Positions 43,967 to 55,320 of a stretch of 64,000 nt of DNA are shown here, piece by piece (within the stretch, counting starts at the first letter, position 1; every line of letters begins with the position of its first letter). Source of the DNA: Aspidiotus rigidus (taxonomy: Eukaryota > Arthropoda > Insecta > Hemiptera > Diaspididae). The notes under the pieces are model-generated. The model was not told where the DNA came from and ran no database searches. It saw only the letters and a program-made list of their open reading frames with translations. The position numbers were made by a program, and so were the translations under genes. The stretch spans positions 16,523,001-16,587,000 of the forward strand of contig JAVHKY010000004.1 of the NCBI GenBank assembly GCA_035079385.1, read 5' to 3'.

Positions 43967-45375
43967 TTTCTGGCATAGCCAAATAAATGAAAATCATGTT
44001 CCATGTCTTTTATATTTTATCAGTCATCTTGAAATACAGTCCACTCTCGATTTAACGAAGGCCAAGAGAGCAAGGAAAAAATTCATTAAATCGAGTTTTC
44101 GTTAAAACAAAATTCGTTAATTCGAGAAGAGAAAAGAAAATTCGTTAAATTGCGTTAAATGGAATTTCCTAATTCGTCAAAGTTGACGTTTTGTACTTCA
44201 AACGCAATTTTTTACGAATTTAGTTGAAATTTCTTCAAAATATATTCGTTTTATTTTCGTCAAAATTGGTTCAATTTTCTTTCCATTGATTCGGATTTTC
44301 GTCAAATTCGTCATGGTTGAAGTTTTGTACTTTTAATACTTGGCTTCAAGAGAAAATGGTTGAATTTTTCTCAAAGCTGATCGCAATTTTGTTTAAATTG
44401 AGCGAATTTTCTTCAAATTTTGAGAGATTTTTGTCGAAATTCGTCAAAATTGCTTGCTCATTAAATTTCGTTAAATCGAGTACAAATTTTTCGTTATAAT
44501 GTTTGTCTCAAGGGAACAGAGTTTTATTTCGTTAAATCGCGTTTTTCGTTAAATCGACGTTCGTTAAATCGAGAGTGGACTGTATTTCATTCTAGGCTTC
44601 TACTAGGTCAAGTGTTCGTGAGATATTATTCGTTTACCTCTTTACCTATCTTGGCGTCGTATAAGTCTTGTATGAGAAATATTTTGAGGTAATTGGGTGT
44701 TCTATATTTTGAGGTATCAACTTTCGTGGGGCGAACGAGCGGTCTCGCTGTTGTATTGGAATGGTATAAAATTTTCTAATTATTAATTATATTAATTATT
44801 TATTTATTTAATTATTTATTTATTTAATTATTTATTTATTTAATTATTTAATTATTTAATTATTTAATTATTTAATTATTTAATTATTTAATTATTTAAT
44901 TATTTAATTATTTAATTATTTGATTATTTAATTATTTAATTATTTAATATTATTTATTTATTTATTTATTTATTATTAATTATTACGAGTTCGCCCCCTG
45001 TCTCGCTGTTGTATTGGAATGGTATGAGACAATTCAAGTCTAGGGGACTTGGAAAAATTTCGACTATCCAGCCATATATGATAGGAAGAGGGACTTGGAA
45101 AATTTTCTAATTATTAATTATATTAATTATTTAATTATTCATTTATTTAATTATTTATTTATATTAATTATTTAATTATTTAATTATTTATTTATTTAAT
45201 TATATAATTATTTAATTATTAATTAATTAATTATTTATTATTATTACGCGGGGTGTACTCGCGAATTTCTGAATCACCCACGGGATAGAGATTTCTCTTG
45301 ACGGAGGGGGGAAGGGGGTTGTACTGGCGAGTTTCAAAATCGGGGTCCGGCGAGAGAAAAGACATGGAACATGTC
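43967..45375 (-). mobile_element. A3: AT-rich mini-element with nested MITE
   Basis: Reverse-oriented A-family copy: CTGGCATAGCCAAATAAATG at the left, GACATGGAACATGTC at the right. Contains one GTATTGGAATGGTA block on each side of a long (ATTTA)n tract. Interrupted at 44035 by a pogo/Tigger-like MITE. Its right end touches the truncated 5' part of PLE-1, so it either inserted into that PLE or marks its boundary. Confidence 0.8.
44037..44582. mobile_element. Pogo/Tigger-like MITE, 546 bp
   Basis: Perfect 23-bp inverted termini: CAGTCCACTCTCGATTTAAC+GAA at the left, and the complement ending GAGAGTGGACTG at the right. TA flanks both sides (44035-44036 and 44583-44584). CAGT ends, TA target and length fit the Tc1/mariner-pogo group. 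The interior is (GTTAAAT/CGTCAAA)-rich and non-coding. The uninterrupted target (CTTGAAATATTTCA) is seen in A1 and A2. Confidence 0.88.
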
Positions 45376-45381
45376 AAAAAT

Positions 45382-47279
45382 CTTTCCGTACCTTTGTACG
45401 TGCGGACGATGATATTATCCAACATTTTCAGCCACGTGTCATAAATTATAGCAAAACGGAGTTTCACCGTTATGAGTCGACACTTCTGGAGAAGGGATTG
45501 AGATTTCCCCCCCCCCCCTCTAAAAAATCAGGAGACTTTAGCTGATGTTGTAGATGATTTAGCAGTAAAAATCGAGGCTGGTGTAAATACCCAGACAAAA
45601 TGTGCCGAAATGGTTCGCAATACCCCCCTCCCTTGCATAAGTGATGCAGGGAGTGACTTGATCTTGGGTTTGAGGAGAAAGATTAGGGAGGAAAAGTTAG
45701 TGATTACAAAAGCTGACAAAGGGAATGCTGTCGTAGTGATGGACAAGGCTTCCTACGTGTCTAATGTTTACGAGGTGCCTGGCCAATGTGAGGCCGAGGA
45801 GGACCCTCTCTTTGATTTCCCAAAATTCGTTAAAGAGGCTAGAAAACTTATTAATGGCAGTGAGGTGATCGTTAAGAGCCCCGCTATAAAGAAAGCTATT
45901 TTAGAACCGAATCTAGTCCCTCCCCTCCTTTACGGATTGCCGAAGGTACATAAAGAAAATGTACCGATGCGGCCGGTTGTATCGTTCGTTTCCTCCCCCA
46001 CGTACTCCCTCGCTAAGTTCCTGGACAGATGGTTCAAAGCTCGTGTGGGGGTGGAGTCTCCCTATTCAATTAGGAATTCGAGCGCCCTGGCTGAAAAATT
46101 GAAGGACACATACCTTCCTCCAGGTTCAATTTTATGCTCGTTTGATGTCGTTGGGCTTTTTCCCAATATCCCTAAGGCTGCCACTATGCAACAAATAGGT
46201 AAATTGCTTGTAAAATCTGGTACTCCTCATAATGAATTTGGCGAAACGCCTGTTGGTCACCTAATTTTTGTAAGTTTGATGGTAAATATTTTGAGTTCCT
46301 TGAGGAGGTAGGGATCCCCGTAGGCTCCCCGTTGGGTTCCCTCATTTCGGAAGTTTTTATGTCCAAATTTGAGGTTGACCTGTTTTCTTCGAGCGAGGTG
46401 TTTTTGAATCACGTTTTATATTGGCATAGGTACGTGGATGACATATTGTGCGCGTGGACCGGTCCTTGTGGAGCTCCTTAGTGAGTTTCTCGCTTATTTA
46501 AATAGATTATACCCTTCCATTAAATTTACTCTGGAAGTTGGTGGTTCATCAATAAATTTTCTGGACTTAACCATATCTGTCATTGGCGGTGTCCATGAAT
46601 TCGGTATTTACCGAAAAAGTACCTCGACCGACATTGCCATCCACGGGTCATCTTTCGTACCTTTCGCCCATAAAATAGCTACATTTAATAGCTTGGTCTA
46701 TCGACTCACTCAAATCCCTCTGAGTGAGGTTGCTTTCAAAAACGAACTCGTGACGATAAAGCACCTGGCTAGAGTGAATCAGGTCAAGGTGGACATTGGC
46801 CTCATGGTCCGTAGGGGACTTACGAGAAAAAGTCTCGATTCCACAACTTCTCTCCCCCGTGAATTGCACCTTGATAGGCGTAAACGGTGGATTAGGCTGC
46901 CGTTTCTGGGGAAGTTTTCTTCGGAGTTGAGCCGCGTCCTCCGTCCCTTCGGTTTTCGACCGGCGTTTTATAGCACTAATACTGTTAAGAGCCTGTTGGT
47001 CAAATTGGAAGATCCGATATCGGTGGCCGAGAGGTGGGATGTTTATAGGGTGGCCTGTGGCGATTGCCCTAGCGTGTACATAGGTATGACAGGCCGTCAA
47101 CTCCAAATCAGAGTTGATGAACACAGGAAAGCGTAATACACATAGGCGACTCGGCGTTTGCGGACCATTTAATTGAAACTGGTCATAGTCCCAAAGAGGT
47201 GTCTGAAACTCTCCTTCACAAGGAAAAATCGTATTTCAAGCGCTTAGCGTTGGAAGAAATTGAAATTCATCGTCACTGA
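45382..47279 (+). pseudogene. PLE-1: Penelope-like RT with GIY-YIG endonuclease
   Basis: Penelope-like retroelement ORF in pieces. 45391-45500 reads HFQPRVINYSKTEF; a C run at 45508-45520 breaks the frame; 45610-46311 carries VITKADKGNAVVVMDK, PPLLYGLPKVHKENVPMRPV and CSFDVVGLFPNIP; a frameshift lies near 46250; YVDD is intact at 46431-46442; 46438-47136 includes INFLDLTISV and ends in a GIY-YIG domain (VYRVACGDCPSVYIGMTGR, then R-x-x-EH). A last frameshift near 47134 leads to HLIETGHSPKE and a stop at 47277-47279. It lacks the usual N-terminal part, so it is 5' truncated or cut by A3. Confidence 0.85.
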
Positions 47280-47411
47280 AATATTAAAGACATTACCCAT
47301 TGGCGGAAATAGCCCCGGGATTTCGGGGGGGCTGTGGCCTCATGAAATAAATTTTCCGTACACAAAGTTTGATTTGTACCCTGTCTTTCAAAAATTTTGG
47401 GGGGGCTAGGT
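47280..47411. other. Junction between PLE-1 and PLE-2
   Basis: G-rich segment with CCCCGGGATTTCGGGGGGGC and TTTTGGGGGGGCTAG. Does not match either PLE. Possibly a short unrelated insert or the scar of recombination. Confidence 0.4.
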
Positions 47412-49130
47412 TGACTCTAGCTAGGTGCTTTATAGTCATTAATTCTTTCTGAAAAGCGGCTTGACTCAATGGGATATGAGTCAAGAGATGTATTAGGCTG
47501 TTAAACGTAGCAACTTTGTGGGCAACAGGTACGAATGACGACCCGTGGATAGTAATATCGGTCGAGGTATTTTTCCTGTAAATACCAAATTGATGGACGC
47601 CGTCAGTGACGGAAATAGACATAACGGAGCCACCAACTTCCAATGTAAATTTTATGGAAGGCTAAAGGCTGTTGGACCGGTCCACGCACACAAAACGTCG
47701 TCAACGTACCTGTGCCAATAGTGTATATGACTCACAAACACCTGGCCTGAAGAGAATGGGTCGCCCTCAAATTTCGACATAAAAACTTCTGAAATAAGAG
47801 AACTCAGAGGAGAACCAATAGGGATCCTCACTTCCTCAGGGAACTCGTAGAATTTATCATTAAATTTACAAAAGTTCGGGAGCCAACAGACCCTCAATAG
47901 GTCAAAGAATTCAGCCATTTCCTCATGCGGGACGCCAGATTTTACAAGTAACTCACCCATCCACTGCATAGTAGCAGCTTTTGGGATGTTGGGAAATAAC
48001 CCCACCACATCGAAGGAACATAAAGTTACGCCTTGAGGGAGGGAAACATCCTTCAGGTTGTTAGCGAGGGTACCTGAATTCAATACGGAATGGGGAGACT
48101 CGAACTCCACTCTAGACTTGAATTAGCGATCGAGAAATTTCGCAAGGGAGTAGGTCGGGGATCCGACAAAAGAGACCACGGGTCGCATAGGTACATCTTC
48201 CTTATGAATTTTTGGCAACCCGTAAAGGAGGGGAGGAACGGGGTTAGGTTCTAAAATGGCTTTTTTGGTTAGAGGTTTCTTAATGACGAAATTACAATTA
48301 TTAACAAAAAACCTAACCTCTTTTACAAAGTTAGGAAAGTTGGACTGGGCATTTTCGTGGGCTCCGCATTGGCTGAGCACATCGTGGACCTTGGAAGTGT
48401 AAGAAGACTTCTCCATGACCAACACGGCATTCACTTTGTCAGCTTTTGTGACGCAATTAACCCAGCCACCCTAATCTTCCTCTTCATGCCTTTAATCAAT
48501 TCACTCCCAGCATTACTTATGCTGAGGAGAGGAGTGTTTCGGACCATCTTGGCACATTTTTCTTGGACATTAACACCAGGGCCTATTTTTACTGTAAGAT
48601 CAGCCACAACGTTAGCCAAAGTCTCCTGATTTTTAGAGGGGGCAACCCAAACTTCAGACCCTTCTCCAGGAGGGACAATTCATCCTCATTGAATTCGGTT
48701 TCACTGTAATTTATGACACGTTGCTGAAATTGCTGGATGGTACCATCACCGATACGATCTTTTTCACTAGCCAAAGCTTTAGAATTGAGGAAGGAGGCAA
48801 GTTTACAAGTCTTCCTATTCCTTAACTTAAGCTCAAAAGTGCGGCAAGCATCATTAACGGAGCGAATAAATGGATCGAACTCACCATGATGAAGCAGATC
48901 AGAAAGCCGGGAGTGGACCAGAAGATTGAGCCTCGTGGTAACGCTGAGGTGACCGTACCACCTTCTTAGCTCAGTACGTATCCATTTCTTGGTCGTAAAC
49001 TTTTCTAGGGTTTTAGTAGTAGAAACACAATCCGAATAGAACCGAAATTTAACGAAATTGGGTTTAAGATGAAACTGGAGACATTTTCGCAAGAACCAAA
49101 TGTGACAATAATAGGAAACGCCTCGTCATT
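47412..49130 (-). pseudogene. PLE-2: Penelope-like RT without GIY-YIG
   Basis: Reverse-strand relative of PLE-1, tail to tail with it. Order from the right: N-terminal LHLKPNFVKFRF-type block (written MRKCLQFHLKPNFVKF, 49090-49045), TTRLNLLVHSRLS, INYSETEF...LLEKGLKFGLPP (about 48720-48640), MEKSSYTSKVHDV, LLYGLPKIHKEDVPMRPV, CSFDVVGLFPNIPKAATM, YVDD at 47708-47697, and TIKHLARVN near 47412. Homology stops there, so the GIY-YIG part is missing. At least four frame changes. The junction segment 47280-47411 holds G-runs and no PLE homology. Confidence 0.82.
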
Positions 49131-51620
49131 ATGAACGACCGTAGCTTTATACAGAAACGTATTGATTCTACCTTAGGCTACATTATTATTATCACGATTG
49201 GCTCATAACTGAGAAACAATGAAGTTTAGATATGGGGGGCATGTGTGAATTATTTTATAACAAATTATTGAAAAGTTGGTGTTGCTTAAGCTGCCTGCTT
49301 GAGCCTGAAGTTACAAAATGCCGGTAACAGACATACATCGATATGACTGATATGTTAAATCGATATCAACATATCGATGTACACTATCTTGGCCTAACAT
49401 AAATTAAGGGGGGTAGGTAACTAGGTATGGTGTTGACCCAAATTTACCGGTGACGTCACGATCTGATGACGTCATAGGGACTTGAAAAATTTTGGCGGAA
49501 CTCGGTCTTTACCGGCGCTCCATCTCCAATCGGAAATCTGCGAGTCCGAGTCCACGTTGACCCGATTTTCGGGAAAAGAGGTATTCGAGTTGACCCAAAA
49601 TAGCCCAAAACATAGCTTAAAAGCTAGGAAAAAAAAAACTTTTCCTTCAGAAAGAGTACGCGAAAGAGTGGAGGCGTGCTAAAATCTAGTTGAATAACGT
49701 TCACTGAGATTTACATAAGTTTATTGAAGGAAACAAAATACAAATTCGAAATCTTCGATTTGAACGACGAATCGCGAGTCAATATTTCTTTCAAATCGGC
49801 GTACCTGACGGACCGAGAAAAATACAGCAGGGAAATTTTACGTAAATAATATTTATGAAAATGTACAGGGAGGCTCGAACCAGAATAAGTCGTTGGTATG
49901 GAGATCGAAGAAGTATTCACCTCATTTGCCATCGTGGGAATACGGAAATATGCGTTCACCGAAATTTCATCCGACATTTTCAGTTTCAGTTCAATTCCAG
50001 ACCCCTCGTGATCGAGAAAGCTTCTCGTAAAGCGAACTTGATATAATTTCCATGACAGTTCGATCAGCTAATTGTGCAAAATGTGGAAATCCGGTAACCT
50101 ACGAGAACTTGACCAAAATTTTTTTGAGACTGTTCGCAGACTTTTTTTCTCTTCACGAACATAAGAAATTACTATATCAATTTTTTGCAGAACACCAAGA
50201 TCGAAACATTTTAGACATCGATATTTCAAGAGCAAATCAACGCTCTTAAAATTTACGCAATTTCGACGTCGGTTTTTAACCGAAGATTGATATTGTTTTC
50301 CGGTCGCTGTGAATTTTGATATCACCAATGAACCTCTTTTATTCCGTAATACTCGTACTATTAGTTTCGGTTTCGCATCCGACTGTTCCTCAGAAGAAAA
50401 CGTTTCTAAAGGTAAGGGAATGAGAAAATTTCTGTATAAAATCTCATGTACGAGACCGTGAGAATTTCTATAGTGACGTCACACTACCCATTTTTAGGAA
50501 ATCAGGTTAATCGAAATGTAACATTTAGGTCGGAATTCTAATGACGAGCGTCATTCAACGCGAAGAGCTTTCCGACGTTAATCGAAATTCGTATATCTTC
50601 GCGGAAAATTTTGGTTAGTGGAAAAAAAAGACCATTTTCAACAGTGTTAATTAAACGATAATCGAATTCAAGAACCTACAGCGAAAATTAATTTATCGTT
50701 ACGTCAGTTATAACAGCAAATGATTTAATCTGCGACAAAATACGGAAATCATTAAGGGAAGGAGGACGGCCGGTACGTTCGGGACTAAGTGGCGCGAATG
50801 TTGGCCAAAAAACAATAGCCAACTGAGTGAAAATTAAAGTATTTCCCCGCGGTCTTCATCGTCCAAGCACTCTTGTTGCGCTTATCTTCAAATTTAAACT
50901 ATGCGAACTCTTGCGCCACCGCGTCGTCATAATCGGCGTCTAGGCTTGGCATTTCACGTCATTCCGTAATTTTCGTCGATGTTTAATCTTACCCCTTTAA
51001 TTACTGCAATCTTTTCGCAGTTTTTTATTTGTTCGTAATTTTTTGTATTTACTTTTACAGTCTCCGCCACGATAAACAACACTTGGTAAAAGTTTCCTTG
51101 AGCGTGATTAAAGTCTTTCAGTGTGGGTGTCAACGAATCGTGTGCCCCTGAACGTGATAAGTTGCAAACAATGGACCTTATTGTGTACGGTGTGATAAGA
51201 ATGTAAATTGTTTATACAAATCTAAAACGGTTCATGAGGCTGTACGATTCTTGACTAATTTCATTACCACTTTCACAATACGAGCTTCTTAAAGACTATA
51301 GCGTGCGTAGAAACCTCGACAGTCTAGCGTTATCAAAGGGTATAAAGAAAACGTCGGAAGAGTGGGTGCGAAATATAATTTTTTAATGTTTGCAAGATCA
51401 TCCGTCGTTGATCTATTCGTACTTTTTCTGCTGCTTAAAAATAAATTCGAACAGCGTAGAAACAAGTTCTAAAAAATTCGCTTTATGAATTAAATATCAG
51501 CGACTTTAAGGATTCGAAATCAATAATACCATCTCTACCCAATCCATACTTTTTCATTTTTTCAAGCTTTTAGTTCTACAATAGGGTTATTAGCCTAGGA
51601 ATAACATCATACATGGAACT
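49131..51620. other. Unassigned region with a perfect palindrome
   Basis: About 2.5 kb with no domain-bearing frame. Contains the inverted pair at 49334-49381 (listed separately). Possibly unique host DNA. Confidence 0.45.
49334..49381. repeat. Perfect 12-bp inverted repeat
   Basis: TACATCGATATG and CATATCGATGTA separated by 24 bases, which themselves contain GATAT...ATATC. Could extrude as a hairpin. No element ends are evident around it. Confidence 0.7.
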
Positions 51621-52337
51621 TGAAAATTAAAAAATTCCTATCTTAATTTTTCTTGCTGAAAGTTGTTCGTAATGGTCTTGTAATTAACTAAAAAAAATCC
51701 TCCTCCCCCCACTCCACAGAAAGTTGGTTTTTTGGGAGCTGAACCTCCCAAAAATCAGTTTTCGCCTTTTTCTCGCAAATAACGTACCTTTCGTTTTCCG
51801 CGACTTATCCTATGGTTTCGCAGATCGCATCACATTTACATCATTATCATAATAAATTATAGTATCAAATACTTGTGGTTGAGAGAGGGGCCTTCAAATC
51901 AAAAAATGGATTTCAGATATGTGTTCTGCGGAGCAAAAAACCTCCAAACTGATCTTTCTGACAGAGAATCTTTATTTATTCTCTGCCAACCATGTGTAAA
52001 TATGTGTGGAGAGGGGAATGGGGTCGGAATCCGAAAATGGATTTTAGATTCATGTTTTACAAGTATTAAAACCCCCTTCAAGACGGTCAAAGTAGTTTTT
52101 TTAATTTTTTGCCGGCTACGAGAGTGTGTCGACGATCACGGATCGTGTCACTGAGGAGGGAGGTGGTGGAATCAAGAATGCTCCTTGTACGTCAACATCA
52201 ACATTGACCCCATTCACTCTGGCCAGGTGTTTTATTGTGAGTAATTCTTTCTTGAAAGCAGCCAGGACAGAACGAACCTTCGTGGACTAAAACGTTGTTC
52301 GTAGTATCTTTCCTATAAATTCCAAACTCATGGATTC

Positions 52338-52944
52338 TGTGGGAAATGCGAAAGGGGAATAGCTAGAGTGGCTTTGCTGCAGTGGAAGGCGTGCTGAAAA
52401 CTCAATCTGAGGAAATATCGAGACGTACAAGAGACATAAAATATATTTATTTAATTAAGAGGATAAATCGAATAATTATAAGTCCGAAACGTGTCTGAAT
52501 GTGTACCATGGTCGTCATCGACTGATCATCGGGAATCTAACGGACAGAGAATAAAACATCTATCCGTCAGTCTCGCGAACGAGAGTAAGTCGATTAGAAA
52601 TAAAAGAAGATTGAGGTCGTGGATCGTACAAGTCCTTAACGGGTCGAACCAGAATAATAAGAAGAGTCGAATTGTCTAAGAATAAGTACTTACATCGATT
52701 GGAACCATCATGAATTGCTGAGTCGGCGTCTGCTGATCCGACATCGTATCGCAAATGTTTGTCATTGTTTATACGTAACTCGTAATCGAAATTCGTAGAC
52801 AGTGGAAAAGGATTAATGAGAGAGTTTGAAGAGAGATATTGAAAATGGGTTGATTTTTCATTGCTATGGATTTCGTTATTTGTTTATCAGTCGGCTATTG
52901 CCGCAGCGATGAAAGAGTTGAAGTCGAAAATTGCAGATTCCCCA
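52338..52944 (-). repeat. Pao 3' LTR
   Basis: 607 bp; inner end GATTCCCCA (reverse TGGGGAATC). Shares nearly all positions with 56635-57253. The short open frames in it repeat exactly in the other LTR and are not genes. Confidence 0.88.
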
Positions 52945-53164
52945 CCGCACGAAAGAAACTGATAGAATTTATTGGTTACTTCTAGCTATATTTATAATGA
53001 TTTTAAGGTGGATGATAAGGTTGTAGATATTGAAAAATTTAAAGTATTTTGTTGAAATTTTGTATGTGAGTCTGCGTATCAAATAAATTTGATAGTACTA
53101 AACTTGTCGGCGAGTATAATAAGCTGAAAAATTGTATAATTGGGTTATTTTGATGGAAGTTTCA

Positions 53165-53580
53165 ATTTTCGAATGTCTTAGGATTATGATATTCGAGATA
53201 AGCGCGATAAGCATAAGCGTGCTTTGAAGTGCTAGTAAATAGGTGTACTTATAGTTGTTTCTCCGTCTTCTATATAGGGTCAGAGACGTCTAGGATAAGA
53301 TAGTTCCATTATATTACTTATTTCAGTCCTTAATCTGGACCATCCTGCCACTAAGATTGGACTGAATGGACTTTTCCAGTCGTATTTTCGTTTGTCGAAA
53401 TCTGGTAACATCGTCTTCCAATTAATGCTTCCATGAGTTCTAAACGTGTCATGGTTAATTTATTGTTTATTGAAGCTAGTCTAGATATTTTACGAAAATA
53501 AGAGTAAAGCCGTTTTCAAATGTTTTTGGATTATGATATACAAGATAAGCGCAACAAGCGTAAGCGTGCTTGTTAAAATA
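53165..53580 (-). repeat. Duplicated RNase H segment of the Pao element
   Basis: Segments of the RNase H region (54040-54260 and 53940-54100) recur here in diverged form: GGATTATGATAT-CGAGATAAG, GACGTCTAGGATA and CATGAGTTCTAAACG. Order is partly permuted, suggesting tandem duplication followed by deletion. Confidence 0.65.
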
Positions 53581-53639
53581 ATCTGATAGTCGTGTATATT
53601 TGTCAGAAGGATACCTGTCGGCGCTACTGCGTTGTATTC

Positions 53640-54780
53640 TTCTGCGTTTGATGGAATAGCGGGCCAAAGGGATTCATGACATAGCCACTCTGGACCTTGC
53701 CACCATTGCCTTTCGTTCTTTAATAACTCTGCTGACATGCCTCGTGTGGCTATATCGGCGGGGTTATCGGTGCCCTGAACGAATCGTAATCTTAAATTCG
53801 CCATAGTTTTGATTTCGTTAATTCTGTTTTTAATAAATTGAGGAAGTACGCTCGTCGTATTCATCCATTGTAAGATCGTTAATGCGTCGACCCAGAGAAT
53901 AGTTCTCTTCACTTGGATGTTAAGATTATTCAGTAAAAAGTTTGCACATCGTTTGCCAATCACTGCTCCCATGAGCTCTAAACGTGGTATCGTCAATTTA
54001 TCGTTTATCGGAGCAAGTCTAGATTTTACAAATATGAGTCTAGAAAAGTTTTCAAATGTTCTCGGATTATGATAGACTAGAAAGCGCAACAAGCGTAAGC
54101 GTTCTTTGAAGCGTCTGTAAATACGTGTAAAGTTATTTCTCGGTCTTCTGTATGAGGCCAGAGACGTCTAGGATATGTTAATTCCGGTATGTTGATTATT
54201 TCCGCTCTTAATTTGGACCATTCCGCCGCTAAGGTTGGCGTGAATGGAGGCTTCCAATCGTACTAAAGTTTCCAGAATTTCTGCAGGAATATTTTGAGTT
54301 TTAAATAACTAGGAACGTTTAAGCTTAATGGATCGTAAATTGATGCTAGAAATGATAAAACGTTCTTTTTCTTGGGTTGAAAAGGAAGATCTCGATTTAC
54401 TTTCGAACTGAGTTCGTCTTTTCCGGAATCCCACTTCAGCCCTAAAATGGAAATTGGGCCCGATGTCTCATCGACCATATCTTTCGGAAGCGAATTGATA
54501 AATTGAGTATCGTTTGAAGCCCAGTCTCTTAAATTCATACTTATCTCCTTTGATTTTGAAGTAACCGAGTGGAATATACTGACTGCGTCTGAGACGTTCT
54601 TGACGCTAATAACTAAGTTATCTACGTAAAATTTCTTCCTCGCGAGAATATTTCATACATTATCTGGTTCTGAGGAAAGATGTTCGCATATGCTTATGTT
54701 GAGTAGGAAGGGTGAAGATTTTACGCCAAATGGCACTCGACAGAACCTATAGACAATTAGGTTTTCTTACGATTTGAGAC
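53640..54780 (-). pseudogene. Pao pol fragment: RT and RNase H
   Basis: From the right: YRFCRVPFGVKSSPFLLN, then YVDNLVISVKNVSDAV (catalytic YVDD changed to YVDN), then MNLRDWASNDTQFINSLPK, LGLKWDSGKDEL and SFLASIYDPLSLNVPS, all standard BEL/Pao RT landmarks. RNase H follows: PELTYPRRLWPHTEDRE, VFTDASKNAYACCA, IPRLELMGAVIGKRCANFL, ILWVDALTILQWM and NPADIATRGMSAELL. Stops (for example after PDNV near 54660) and a frame change near 54070 disable it. No integrase Zn finger or DDE core is seen downstream. Confidence 0.85.
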
Positions 54781-54984
54781 TGCCGTTATCTAAGATGCCT
54801 CGTTTTTCTTTCGGATAATGGATCGAGGTCGGTTTTGTGTAAATTATCAACCACTAAAATTCTACGTCTAGTAATAAGCTGTTCATGTCATTGGAATCGC
54901 CGTTCTCTGGATGCTTGTGATTTTTGTTTTTTTACGAAATGTGTCTAAAATTCTAGTCTAGCCTGCGGTTGGATGTTCGTAATT

Positions 54985-55320
54985 GGATCGGATAATAATG
55001 CAGTGGATGGTTCTGACGACGAGGTCTATAAAATAAGTCATATAAGAGTTGATAAGATATTTATGTGATTCATGAGAGAGAATAATATTAACATTGTTTC
55101 TTCAGGAGACTCAATCTGTATAATATGCGAGCCTGTTGAACAATAGGGTTCTCATTTGGATCAGATAATAGTGATGTTGAAGGATCGGACGAATTTGACG
55201 GCATGTTCCATAAAATAAGATAATAAGGAAGTTAATAAGATATTTATGTGAATCATGAGAGAGAGATCGCGTTCTTTCTTTTCAGGAGGCTCAATCTGAT
55301 AAGTAATAAGTCGAGGCGCC
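54985..55320 (-). repeat. ~173-bp tandem pair in Pao interior
   Basis: GGATCGGATAATAATG at 54985 and GGATCAGATAATAGTG at 55158 start two related units sharing TAAAATAAG, GATAAGATATTTATGTGA and CATGAGAGAGA. May derive from gag; no family motif is legible. Confidence 0.6.

Noticed and set aside
51873..52154. 93-codon frame with several Cys, possibly an N-terminal Zn domain of the LTx-2 protein
   Set aside because: It contains an internal nucleotide repeat (AAATGGATTTYAGAT), has no clear match to the LTx-1 N-terminus, and overlaps fading PLE-3 homology on the other strand.
52491..52754. Overlapping 62- and 64-codon frames, repeated exactly at 56791-57054
   Set aside because: They lie within the two Pao LTRs; identical copies reflect LTR duplication, not genes.
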